Source: Roseibium limicola
GTDB lineage: Bacteria > Pseudomonadota > Alphaproteobacteria > Rhizobiales > Stappiaceae
Assembly: GCF_017313085.1 (NCBI RefSeq)
Contig: NZ_JAFLNF010000006.1
Location: 186,001-250,000, forward strand
Direction of reading: 5' to 3'
DNA: 64,000 bases
Below the pieces are notes generated by a model that had not been told where the DNA came from, did not search any database, and was given only the letters and a program-made list of their open reading frames with translations. A program made the position numbers and the translations under genes. Positions 46,975-55,516 of this stretch are shown here, piece after piece (positions within the stretch are counted from its first letter, which is position 1; the number at the start of each line of letters is the position of its first letter).

Positions 46975-48585
46975 TTACTCGGCGGCTGCCTGCATGGAGG
47001 GCGCTGCTTGGCGCACATCGCCATCGACGTGATCCTCAAAAGCCTGGAAGTTGTCGATGAACATCTGCACCAGCTTTGCCGCTTGTTGGTCATAGGCCTG
47101 CTTGTCGGTCCATGTCTCCCGCGGGTTCAGAATTGACGTGTCGACGCCGGGAACCTCGACAGGTACCGCGAAACCGAAGTTTGCGTCTGTGCGGAATTCG
47201 GCAGATTTCAGCGAGCCGTCGAGGGCCGAATGCAACAGCGACCGGGTTTCCTTGATCGGCATCCGGTTTCCAACACCATAGGCGCCACCGGTCCAGCCGG
47301 TGTTGACCAGCCAGCACTCAACATTGTGCTCGGCGATCAGATCGCGCAGCAGGTTGCCATATTCAGACGGGTGACGCGGGATGAAAGGCGCGCCGAAGCA
47401 GGTTGAAAAAGTCGCCTGCGGTTCTGTGACGCCCTTTTCGGTTCCTGCCACCTTGGCAGTGTAGCCGGAAAGGAAGTGATACATCGCCTGAGCCGGTGTC
47501 AGCTTGGCAATCGGCGGCATGACGCCAAAGGCATCCGCAGTCAGCATGATGATGGTTTTCGGCTGTGGCGCCGTACCGGTCTTGCTGGCATTGGAGATGA
47601 AGTGGATTGGATAGGCGGCACGGGTGTTTTCGGTCTTTGAACCGTCGTTGAAGTCCGGGATCCGGTCTTCGTCCAGAACCACATTTTCCAAAACAGTGCC
47701 AAACCGCTGGGTTGTGGAGTAAATCTCGGGTTCGGAGGTCTCCGACAGCTTGATGGTCTTGGCGTAGCAGCCGCCTTCGAAATTGAAGACACCGGTTTTG
47801 CCCCAACCGTGCTCATCGTCACCAATCAACGTGCGCTGCGGATCAGCCGACAGTGTGGTTTTGCCCGTACCCGACAGGCCGAAGAAAATGGCTGTGTCGC
47901 CTGCGTCACCTTCATTGGCGGAGCAATGCATCGACATCACGCCCTGGGGCGGCAGCAGATAGTTGAGGAATGTGAAAACGGATTTCTTCATTTCCCCGGC
48001 ATAGGACGTACCGCCGATCAATACGATCTTACGGGTCAGGTCGCAGGCGATGACCGTTTCCGTGCGACAGCCGTGACGCTTCGGGTCGGCTCGGAAGCTC
48101 GGCAGATCGATGATGGTCATGTCCGGCGCAAATCCGGCCAGCTCTTCACGGTCGGGGCGCAGCAGCAGGTTGCGGATGAACAGGGAATGCCAGGCATATT
48201 CTGTGTAGACGCGTACCGGCAGCTGATAGGCTTTCTCCGCACCGCCATGAAGATCCTGGGCGAAAAGCTCCAGTCCCTTGGCGTGCTCGCGGAAATCCTC
48301 CAGCAGCACTTCAAAATGCTCCGGGCTCATGGCTTGGTTGTTGTCCCACCAGACCTGATCTTCCGTGTCGGCGTTTCTGACGACGAATTTGTCCTTCGGA
48401 GTGCGGCCGGTGTGGCTGCCCGTGTCGGCGACCAGTGGGCCGTTGGCCGCCAGCTGGGCTTCGCCACGTGTCAGGGCATACTCGTAAAGGGCAGGCTCGG
48501 TCTGGTTCCAATAAAGCGCCTTCAAGCCGCTCAAACCAAAGGTTTCGGCACCGAAGGCAGGATTCCTGACACCTACTTCTTTCAT
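46975..48585 (-). CDS. pckA: Phosphoenolpyruvate carboxykinase (ATP)
   Basis: 536 residues from ATG 48585 (MKEVGVRNP), the usual length; a frame extending to 48696 lacks homology. ATP-binding P-loop [20 protein letters not shown] with the following DDEHGW, the kinase-1a region [15 protein letters not shown] and the catalytic [10 protein letters not shown]. It converts oxaloacetate to PEP for gluconeogenesis. It is divergent from chvI across 613 bp, the classical arrangement in Hyphomicrobiales, where ChvI can influence it. Confidence 0.97.
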   Translation of the reverse strand: MKEVGVRNPAFGAETFGLSGLKALYWNQTEPALYEYALTRGEAQLAANGPLVADTGSHTGRTPKDKFVVRNADTEDQVWWDNNQAMSPEHFEVLLEDFREHAKGLELFAQDLHGGAEKAYQLPVRVYTEYAWHSLFIRNLLLRPDREELAGFAPDMTIIDLPSFRADPKRHGCRTETVIACDLTRKIVLIGGTSYAGEMKKSVFTFLNYLLPPQGVMSMHCSANEGDAGDTAIFFGLSGTGKTTLSADPQRTLIGDDEHGWGKTGVFNFEGGCYAKTIKLSETSEPEIYSTTQRFGTVLENVVLDEDRIPDFNDGSKTENTRAAYPIHFISNASKTGTAPQPKTIIMLTADAFGVMPPIAKLTPAQAMYHFLSGYTAKVAGTEKGVTEPQATFSTCFGAPFIPRHPSEYGNLLRDLIAEHNVECWLVNTGWTGGAYGVGNRMPIKETRSLLHSALDGSLKSAEFRTDANFGFAVPVEVPGVDTSILNPRETWTDKQAYDQQAAKLVQMFIDNFQAFEDHVDGDVRQAAPSMQAAAE

Positions 48586-49198
48586 CGTCCCACTGTCCTT
48601 GTGAATTCTGTTGGGTAATTGAACCGGCTTGCTTTGTTGCATCTGATTGACCGGCGCGACGGACACTAGTGTATGTAATTTATGACAACAAGACATCGTG
48701 GGAGGGTCTAAAGTATTTTAATCGATTGAAAAGACGAGTGTTCGGAGGTTTGTTTAATTCGGAGTTCAAATTAATGATCTTGGCTGAGAATAACTCCGTA
48801 ATTACGAAAATGTATCCCTGCGGTGAAGGCGATGACATCCAGTTGTATTTCGGTTATTTCGACATAATGCGCGTTTGGATCTAAAAGCGCACTTGCGCGA
48901 AACTGACTGCTTTCAGGTTCGCGCGTTGGCTCTCTGTCGAGATGCGTTCTACCCAACAGCTTGCGCTATGGAGACGCGGCAGGGCTGTCTGATGGTTGGC
49001 GGGGGTAGCAAAGCCGTCCTGGCGGACCTACATGGACCCAAATCGAGACAACGCAGAGGTGTTTGTCGGTTCCGGTCTACTGATTTGGCCTTCCACCGAC
49101 ATTTGCCTTATTTTATGCGCATTTTCACCGGCATAGGCTAAGATCACTTTTTGCCCTTCCGGTGCTCGTTTCATTTAAAGGGACCTTGGATCAGCCTT
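48586..49198. other. Long divergent regulatory region between pckA and chvI
   Basis: 613 bp, AT-rich from about 48660 to 48880, carrying both promoters. An in-frame stretch of 36 codons (ATG 48774 to TAA 48884, GGAG 10 bp upstream) exists but shows no recognisable family and unusual composition; I do not call it a gene. No clear terminator, repeat or riboswitch seen. Confidence 0.5.
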
Positions 49199-49897
49199 AT
49201 GCCGACTATTGCTCTTGTCGACGACGACCGTAACATTCTGACCTCCGTATCCATCGCTCTGGAAGCGGAGGGCTACCGGGTGCAGACTTATACCGACGGC
49301 ACCTCGGCGCTCGATGGTCTTCTGAGTGACCCGCCCGAGCTCGCGATTTTCGATATCAAGATGCCGCGCATGGATGGAATGGAGCTTCTGCGCCGTTTGC
49401 GCCAGAACTCCGATCTGCCGGTGATCTTCCTCACCTCCAAGGACGACGAGATCGACGAACTCTTCGGCTTGAAGATGGGCGCCGACGATTTCATTCGCAA
49501 ACCGTTCTCTCAGCGTTTGCTGGTCGAGCGTGTTCGCGCCGTCCTGCGCCGTGCCCAGACCCGGGACACCACTGCACCGCGCGAAGAAGGTGAAAAGCTT
49601 TTGGAACGTGGCCTGCTTGTGATGGACCCGGAGCGGCACACCTGCACCTGGAGCAACAAGCCCGTCACGCTGACGGTGACGGAATTCCTCATTCTCTCTG
49701 CGCTGGCTCAGCGGCCGGGTGTCGTCAAATCGCGTAACGCCCTGATGGACGCAGCCTACGATGATCAGGTCTATGTGGACGATCGCACCATCGACAGCCA
49801 CATCAAGCGCCTGCGCAAGAAGTTCAAGGTCGTGGATGACGACTTTGACATGATCGAAACGCTCTACGGCGTTGGCTACCGCTTCCGGGAGGTGTAA
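49199..49897 (+). CDS. chvI: Response regulator ChvI
   Basis: 232 residues from ATG 49199. OmpR-type receiver with phospho-acceptor Asp52 ([14 protein letters not shown]), Lys in FLTSKDDE, and a C-terminal winged helix ([33 protein letters not shown]). Paired with ChvG, 11 bp downstream. In Agrobacterium and Sinorhizobium the pair responds to acid and envelope signals and is held off by ExoR; no exoR is in the window. Confidence 0.95.
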   Translation: MPTIALVDDDRNILTSVSIALEAEGYRVQTYTDGTSALDGLLSDPPELAIFDIKMPRMDGMELLRRLRQNSDLPVIFLTSKDDEIDELFGLKMGADDFIRKPFSQRLLVERVRAVLRRAQTRDTTAPREEGEKLLERGLLVMDPERHTCTWSNKPVTLTVTEFLILSALAQRPGVVKSRNALMDAAYDDQVYVDDRTIDSHIKRLRKKFKVVDDDFDMIETLYGVGYRFREV

Positions 49898-49908
49898 AAC
49901 CTCACTTC

Positions 49909-51726
49909 ATGGCAGGGGATACGGAGAGAGACGGATCGCCGCTGGAGGACGCCGCGCCACTGGGTGAAGCGCGTACCCAGCTGCGCCTGCTGGGAAACCG
50001 GCGGTTACGCCGTCGTGTCCTTGGCCGTGTGCGCCGCCTTGTCAGCACCTACATGCTGTCTTCGCTGACCAAACGCATCGTGGCCATCAATCTGGTCGGC
50101 CTGGTCGCGCTGCTCTCGGGCATTCTCTATCTCAACCAGTTTCGCGCAGGGTTGATTGATGCCCGGGTGCAGAGCCTCCTGACCCAGGGCGAAATCATCG
50201 CGGGGGCCATCGCGGCATCGGCGACACTGGACACCGGTGCCATCACGGTTGATCCGGAGCGGCTACTGCAGCTTCAGGCGGGCGAAAGCATCAGCCCGAG
50301 CAGTGAAGATCTGGACAGCCTCGACTTTCCCATCAACCCGGAACGTGTGGGCCCGGTGCTGCGGCGTCTGATCTCTCCGACGAAAACGCGCGCGCGGATC
50401 TATGATCCTTACGGCATCCTGATTCTCGATTCCCGCCACCTTTATTCCAGCGCGCAGATCCTGCGCTATAATCTTCCGCCGCAGACGGTGGAAGAAGAAA
50501 GCATGTTCAGACAGCTGTGGCAGTCGATCAAGCTGTGGCTGCGCCGGGGCGATCTGCCAGTCTATCAGGAAGTTGGCAGTGGCGATGGCCGGGCCTATCC
50601 GGAGGTCGCAACCGCGCTTAATGGTGCACCTGCCTCCGTGGTTCGGGTGTCCAGTCGAGGCGAGTTGATCGTGTCGGTGGCTGTTCCGATCCAGCGGTTT
50701 CGTGCGGTGCTCGGCTCCCTTCTGCTGTCGACCCAGGGCGGCGATATTGACGCCATCGTTCAGGCCGAGCGGATCGCCATCCTTCGAGTGTTCCTGGTCG
50801 CAGCAACCGTCACCATTCTTTTGTCGATCCTGTTGGCGGGTACAATTGCTGGTCCGGTGCGCCGTCTGGCTGCAGCGGCCGAACGCGTGCGCATGGGATC
50901 GACATCCCGCGACGAAATTCCCGAGTTTGCGGATCGTCAGGACGAGATTGGTCATCTGGCGCAGGCCTTCCGGGACATGACGCACGCGCTTTACAACAAG
51001 ATCGAGGCCATTGAGCAATTTGCCGCAGATGTGGCGCATGAGCTGAAAAACCCGCTGACATCCCTGCGCAGCGCGGTGGAGACACTGCCTCTGGCCAAGT
51101 CCGACAATGCCCGCGAACGTCTGATGGAAGTCATTCAGCATGACGTACGCCGGCTCGATCGTTTGATCTCTGATATTTCCGACGCGTCGCGCCTTGATGC
51201 GGAACTGGCCCGCGCCCAGGCTGAAACCTTTGACCTTGCCGATCTGCTGCGGGGGTTGGTCGAGGCCGCAAACGAGCGCACGAGGGAGGAAGGTGCTGAA
51301 GTTATTCTAACCATTGCCGATGGTCCGGGCGACAAGGCGTTCTGGGTCGCAGGCCATGACACGCGTCTCAGTCAGGTGTTTGCCAACTTGTTGGATAACG
51401 CACGATCCTTCTCTCCCACGGATGGCACGGTTCGCATCGGTCTGGCGCGTGAGAGCAAACGTTTGCGGATCACGGTTGATGATGATGGGCCCGGCATCCG
51501 TGCGGAAGATACCAACCGGATTTTCGAGCGGTTCTACACGGACAGACCCGACGGCGAAGGCTTCGGCAACAACTCCGGCCTCGGCCTGTCGATTTCACGC
51601 CAGATCATTGAGGCGCATGGCGGCCGCATTACTGCAGAGAACCGTTTTGAGCTGAACAAGAAAACCGGTGAGTCTGTGACCTCCGGTGCCCGTTTCAACA
51701 TCACGTTGCCTGCCGGGAGGGCCTGA
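49909..51726 (+). CDS. chvG: Sensor histidine kinase ChvG (ExoS)
   Basis: 605 residues. Cytoplasmic N-terminus, helix 1 near 56-77 (IVAINLVGLVALLSGILYL), periplasmic sensor to about 285 with RARIYDPYGILILDSRHLY, helix 2, HAMP, then HisKA with phospho-acceptor in FAADVAHELKNPLTSLRSA and HATPase (LDNARSFSPTDG, GNNSGLGLSISRQ). Cognate of ChvI. Its stop is directly followed by the hprK start. Confidence 0.95.
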   Translation: MAGDTERDGSPLEDAAPLGEARTQLRLLGNRRLRRRVLGRVRRLVSTYMLSSLTKRIVAINLVGLVALLSGILYLNQFRAGLIDARVQSLLTQGEIIAGAIAASATLDTGAITVDPERLLQLQAGESISPSSEDLDSLDFPINPERVGPVLRRLISPTKTRARIYDPYGILILDSRHLYSSAQILRYNLPPQTVEEESMFRQLWQSIKLWLRRGDLPVYQEVGSGDGRAYPEVATALNGAPASVVRVSSRGELIVSVAVPIQRFRAVLGSLLLSTQGGDIDAIVQAERIAILRVFLVAATVTILLSILLAGTIAGPVRRLAAAAERVRMGSTSRDEIPEFADRQDEIGHLAQAFRDMTHALYNKIEAIEQFAADVAHELKNPLTSLRSAVETLPLAKSDNARERLMEVIQHDVRRLDRLISDISDASRLDAELARAQAETFDLADLLRGLVEAANERTREEGAEVILTIADGPGDKAFWVAGHDTRLSQVFANLLDNARSFSPTDGTVRIGLARESKRLRITVDDDGPGIRAEDTNRIFERFYTDRPDGEGFGNNSGLGLSISRQIIEAHGGRITAENRFELNKKTGESVTSGARFNITLPAGRA

Positions 51727-52233
51727 GTGGAGAACATTCACGCCGGATGTATTGCGCTCGGTCCCTTGGGGGTTTTGATCCGAGGCAGTTCTGGCGCGGG
51801 TAAATCGACGCTTGCCGATTGTCTGGTGGAAGCTGCAAGGGCGAAAGGCAACTTTGCCGAGGTCGTTGCAGATGATCGGACAGAGCTTGTCAGTCGAGGT
51901 GGGAGCCTCCTGGCTCAGGCGACGGCCCCGTTGGCAGGCTTGCAGGAAGTTTACGGCCTGGGCATCTGCCAGCGCTCGGGTGCCGACGGCGCATCGGGCT
52001 TGTCAGCGGACGCTGCACTGACAGGAGAACGCTGCGTCCGGGTGAGGATGATGTGCGATTTGATTCCGAGCGATGAGATGGAGCGGTTACCCGATTGTGA
52101 AAGCCTGAGTGTAGAATTCCTGGGTGTGAAGGTGCCAAGGATTTTCTTGCCGGCTGGCGAAATGTCTGTGGCGCTGCAGATAACCCGTTGGGGCTTGAGG
52201 CGGTTTTTCCCCAATAGCCCAGACTATGTTTAA
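51727..52233 (+). CDS. hprK: HPr kinase/phosphorylase, short alphaproteobacterial form
   Basis: 168 residues from GTG 51727, immediately after the chvG stop. Only the catalytic domain is present: P-loop GSSGAGKS (20-27) and VYGLGICQRSG, the HprK signature; the N-terminal half of Firmicute HprK is absent, as is normal in this group. It phosphorylates HPr on a serine (Ser51 of the HPr two genes downstream). This couples metabolism to the PTS phospho-relay. Confidence 0.92.
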   Translation: MENIHAGCIALGPLGVLIRGSSGAGKSTLADCLVEAARAKGNFAEVVADDRTELVSRGGSLLAQATAPLAGLQEVYGLGICQRSGADGASGLSADAALTGERCVRVRMMCDLIPSDEMERLPDCESLSVEFLGVKVPRIFLPAGEMSVALQITRWGLRRFFPNSPDYV

Positions 52234-52338
52234 GGCCGTATTTGTCTTTTTGCTTGCATGTCACGGGGCGGTTGCCGAGAGTGCAGCCTCGGGAAACATG
52301 AGTTTCTCGAAGGGTTTTCCCAGTCAGGGCGCGAAAAT

Positions 52339-52743
52339 ATGATCGGACTAGTGCTTGTTACCCACGGAAGGCTCGCCGAAGAATTCAAGTCGGCGTTGGA
52401 GCATGTGGTGGGTCCACAGGAACAGGTTGAGACCATCTGCATCGGTCCCGACGACGACATGGAACAGCGGCGGCTGGATATTCTGGCAGCTGTAGAAGCG
52501 GCCAATACCGGCAAGGGCGTTGTCTTGCTGACCGACATGTTCGGCGGCACTCCCTCTAATCTTGCCATCTCTGTCATGGACGGAAAGACCATCGAAGTGG
52601 TCGCTGGCGTCAATCTTCCAATGCTGGTCAAGCTGGCCAGCGTGCGGATGGACCGCGAACTTGTCGATGCGGTGGAGGAAGCCCGCCTGGCGGGACAAAA
52701 ATATATCTCCGTTGCCAGCCAGGTGCTCTCGGGCCAGAGCTGA
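52339..52743 (+). CDS. manX: PTS EIIA-Man family protein
   Basis: 134 residues from ATG 52339; the upstream extension to 52258 is not conserved-looking. Active His9 in LVTHGRLAEEF, and LLTDMFGGTPSNLA in the middle, typical of the mannose-class EIIA domain. There are no EIIB/C/D membrane components here, so it is a regulatory phospho-acceptor (EIIA-Man/PtsA-like) in the hprK-manX-ptsH unit. Confidence 0.92.
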   Translation: MIGLVLVTHGRLAEEFKSALEHVVGPQEQVETICIGPDDDMEQRRLDILAAVEAANTGKGVVLLTDMFGGTPSNLAISVMDGKTIEVVAGVNLPMLVKLASVRMDRELVDAVEEARLAGQKYISVASQVLSGQS

Positions 52744-52788
52744 GCGGGGACCGCTTTGGCGGCGGTACTTAAAAACAAGAGGCCACGG

Positions 52789-53073
52789 GTGGACGCGAAC
52801 GAGTTTCTGGAAAAAGACCTGACCATCGTCAATCAGCGCGGGTTGCACGCGCGTGCTTCCGCCAAGCTGGTGAAGCTGGTGGAGACTTTTGAGGCAACGG
52901 TCGTGGTCTCGAAGGATGGTCAAAGCGTCGGTGGTACGTCTATCATGGGGCTGATGATGCTGGCGGCCAGCCCGGGCTGCAGCATTCACGTTCAGGTCAG
53001 CGGTCCCCAGGCCGATGCCGCACTGGGCGCAATTTCCCACCTTGTCGAGGACGGCTTCGGTGAACGGGACTGA
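52789..53073 (+). CDS. ptsH: HPr-family phosphocarrier protein
   Basis: 94 residues from GTG 52789 (AAGAGG upstream); TTG 52756 would give a longer form. Phospho-acceptor His20 (RGLHARASAK) and regulatory Ser51 (VGGTSIMGLMML), which HprK targets. It passes phosphate from EI-Ntr to EIIA proteins. The gene overlaps no other and ends the unit. Confidence 0.94.
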   Translation: MDANEFLEKDLTIVNQRGLHARASAKLVKLVETFEATVVVSKDGQSVGGTSIMGLMMLAASPGCSIHVQVSGPQADAALGAISHLVEDGFGERD

Positions 53074-53263
53074 TTTGGGTCTCTTTCACGCCGATGCCCT
53101 GATGACCCTTTTTCAATACATTTCCATTGATTGACCCAATTAAGGGTCAGTATTTGTTTGTGAGCCATAAATGGATCGCATGTCTGTTGTGTGCCATTGG
53201 GATTCTTGTTTCATTTTATCAAGCACTGGCATCTGATATCGGTTAATTAACGATAGGCTTATT

Positions 53264-53704
53264 ATGGAATATTTTTATTTTACGAGCTGCATTTTCTACT
53301 GTGTCATTTTTAGTTTTCTATATTTTCCAGGAAGTGAATTCGTAAAATTCATTATGGGTTTGCACCCAGAGGAGCCAAAAGAGTGGACTTTTTCTGTTTT
53401 CATTAATCAGTGCGAGGATTCACGGATTGATAAATCTGCTGGTGCGCTCGTTGGTGCCTTGGAAAGATTTCTCATCGCTGGGGGCTTATTGATAGGAAGA
53501 TGGGAAGTTCTCGCTGCTGTGATCGCTTTAAAGTCAGTGTCTCGGTTCAAGCAGCTAGATGATCGCAGAACGGCCGAACGATTTCTTGTCGGTTCCCTGG
53601 CAAGTCTCGTCTGGACGGTTGGCGTCTATCTTCTTCTGCTCATCTACGACCAGACCCTTGGCTTCGGCCTGTTTCCGCAGGGCCTGTTGATCGGATTCGG
53701 CTGA
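53264..53704 (+). CDS. Hypothetical membrane protein in an AT-rich patch
   Basis: 146 residues with three hydrophobic segments: FYFTSCIFYCVIFSFLYFPG (4-23), FLIAGGLLIGRWEVLAAVIA (about 69-88) and SLASLVWTVGVYLLLLIYD (about 112-130). No domain recognised. The first third is markedly AT-rich in codon use, unlike its neighbours, which suggests recent acquisition or relaxed selection. No strong ribosome-binding site before ATG 53264. It interrupts the usual ptsH-ahcY order. Real-gene status is moderately supported by length and membrane pattern. Confidence 0.5.
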   Translation: MEYFYFTSCIFYCVIFSFLYFPGSEFVKFIMGLHPEEPKEWTFSVFINQCEDSRIDKSAGALVGALERFLIAGGLLIGRWEVLAAVIALKSVSRFKQLDDRRTAERFLVGSLASLVWTVGVYLLLLIYDQTLGFGLFPQGLLIGFG

Positions 53705-53734
53705 AGACGCTCCGTATTTTCGACAGATTTTGAC

Positions 53735-53750
53735 ATAAAGAAATCTTTAT
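53735..53750. promoter_or_regulatory. Putative SahR-type operator upstream of ahcY
   Basis: Perfect inverted repeat ATAAAGA-AA-TCTTTAT, 155 bp before the ahcY start. The ArsR-family repressor SahR, which senses S-adenosylhomocysteine, controls ahcY in many proteobacteria through AT-rich palindromes of this kind. The match to its exact consensus is from memory and unverified. The ahcY promoter is expected to overlap it. Confidence 0.5.
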
Positions 53751-53904
53751 ATCCTTATTGAATGATGGTGAGTGCCGCGTTATAACGGCGCTTGAGTAAG
53801 GTGGATGCTGTTCCAGATAACGAGCGGCATTTGCCGTTTGCCCGCATCAACTGCCTTGCCCGCTCGCCGAGACTGCGGCATGGCTCAGAAATCAGGACAG
53901 TTTC

Positions 53905-55293
53905 ATGAGCGAATACATCGTCAAGGACATCTCGCTGGCCACTTGGGGTCGGACCGAAATTGAGATCGCGGAACATGAAATGCCGGGCCTGATGGCCTGC
54001 CGCGAAGAATTCGGCACGTCCAAGCCGTTGACTGGCGCCCGCATTGCCGGGTCCTTGCACATGACGATCCAGACAGCCGTTCTGATCGAGACCCTTGTTG
54101 CGCTGGGTGCCGAAGTTCGCTGGGCGTCTTGCAACATCTATTCGACCCAGGATCAGGCTGCTGCCGCCATCGCAGCCGCCGGCATTCCGGTTTTCGCCAC
54201 CAAGGGCGAGACCCTGGAAGAGTACTGGGATTACGCGGACAAGATCTTCGACTTTGATGATGGCGCGAACATGATCCTGGATGATGGCGGCGATGCCACC
54301 ATGTACATCCTCATCGGCGCGCGCGTGGAAGCTGGTGAAACCGGCCTGCTCGACAACCCGGGCTCAGAGGAAGAAGAAGTCCTCTTTGCTCAGATCAAGA
54401 AGCGTATGGCTGCCAACCCGGGTTGGTTCACCAAGCAGAAGGCTCTGATCAAGGGCGTTTCTGAAGAGACGACCACCGGTGTGATGCGCCTTTACGAAAT
54501 GCAGAAGAAGGGCCTGCTGCCGTTCCCGGCTATCAACGTCAACGACAGTGTTACCAAGTCGAAGTTCGATAACCGCTATGGCTGCCGCGAATCCCTCGTC
54601 GACGGTATTCGCCGTGGCACAGATGTCATGATGTCCGGTAAAGTTGCGGTCGTGTGTGGCTACGGCGATGTCGGCAAGGGGTCTGCCCAATCCCTGGCCG
54701 GCGCCGGCGCCCGCGTCATCGTCACCGAAATCGACCCGATCTGTGCCCTGCAGGCATCGATGGACGGCTATGAAGTCAAGACCATCGAGCAGGCGCTGCC
54801 GGAAGGCGATATCTATGTTACCGCCACAGGCAATAAGGACATCATCTCCTTCGATCATATGAAGGGCATGAAGGATATGGCGATCGTCTGCAACATCGGT
54901 CACTTCGACAATGAGATCCAGGTCGCCGCTCTGAAGAACACGAAGTGTCGTCCGGTCAAGGACCAGGTCGATATGTATGAGTTCCCGGATGGCAAGCGCA
55001 TGATCCTGCTCTCCCAGGGCCGTCTTGTGAACCTGGGCAATGCCACGGGCCACCCGAGCTTCGTCATGTCCGCCAGCTTCACCAACCAGGTGCTGGCGCA
55101 GATCGAACTCTGGAGCAAGGGCGAGCAGTACCAGAACGAAGTGTATGTGTTGCCGAAGCACCTCGACGAAAAAGTCGCACGTCTCCACCTGGCAAAGCTT
55201 GGCGTGACACTGACGGAGCTGTCCGATTCGCAGGCTGATTACCTGGGGATTAACAAGACCGGACCGTTCAAGGGTGAGCACTACAAGTACTGA
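53905..55293 (+). CDS. ahcY: S-adenosylhomocysteine hydrolase
   Basis: 462 residues, usual length. [20 protein letters not shown] at the start, the NAD-binding [31 protein letters not shown] before it, and the C-terminal [10 protein letters not shown]. It splits S-adenosylhomocysteine into adenosine and homocysteine, relieving product inhibition of methyltransferases. Tandem hairpins after the stop act as terminator. Confidence 0.98.
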   Translation: MSEYIVKDISLATWGRTEIEIAEHEMPGLMACREEFGTSKPLTGARIAGSLHMTIQTAVLIETLVALGAEVRWASCNIYSTQDQAAAAIAAAGIPVFATKGETLEEYWDYADKIFDFDDGANMILDDGGDATMYILIGARVEAGETGLLDNPGSEEEEVLFAQIKKRMAANPGWFTKQKALIKGVSEETTTGVMRLYEMQKKGLLPFPAINVNDSVTKSKFDNRYGCRESLVDGIRRGTDVMMSGKVAVVCGYGDVGKGSAQSLAGAGARVIVTEIDPICALQASMDGYEVKTIEQALPEGDIYVTATGNKDIISFDHMKGMKDMAIVCNIGHFDNEIQVAALKNTKCRPVKDQVDMYEFPDGKRMILLSQGRLVNLGNATGHPSFVMSASFTNQVLAQIELWSKGEQYQNEVYVLPKHLDEKVARLHLAKLGVTLTELSDSQADYLGINKTGPFKGEHYKY

Positions 55294-55306
55294 TATTTGC
55301 CTCTTT

Positions 55307-55326
55307 TGCCACTATATCTAGTGGCA
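55307..55326 (+). other. Hairpin directly after ahcY
   Basis: TGCCACTA (55307-55314) / TAGTGGCA (55319-55326), perfect 8-bp stem, loop TATC, 14 bp after the ahcY stop. No T tract; probably a 3' mRNA-stabilising structure ahead of the true terminator. Confidence 0.55.
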
Positions 55327-55352
55327 TCATAGGTCGTATTGCGGACATAAAT

Positions 55353-55393
55353 GTTAACGGGATTCTTCAATTTGGAGGATCCCGTTAACTTTT
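55353..55393 (+). terminator. Intrinsic terminator of ahcY
   Basis: GTTAACGGGAT (55353-55363) / ATCCCGTTAAC (55379-55389), perfect 11-bp stem. A further 5 bp including two wobbles (TCTTC with GGAGG) close on the loop AATTT, and four Ts follow. It separates ahcY from divL. Confidence 0.8.
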
Positions 55394-55516
55394 CGGAAAC
55401 AGACTCTTCTTCGCGATTCCCAAAAAGGTTATGGTTTTAACGAATCAGGGGCCATGAGGCACAAGTCCCTGAATTCTCCCGGGGTGCCGGGGTAAAAGAG
55501 CGGCTTTAAGGGGATC

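Noticed and set aside
48774-48884. 36-codon ORF with GGAG upstream in the pckA-chvI gap
   Set aside because: Too short, AT-rich and no recognisable features; conservation would be needed to call it.
53705-53904. SAH riboswitch before ahcY
   Set aside because: I could not fit the conserved core and pseudoknot of the known SAH riboswitch; the ATAAAGA palindrome explains control better.
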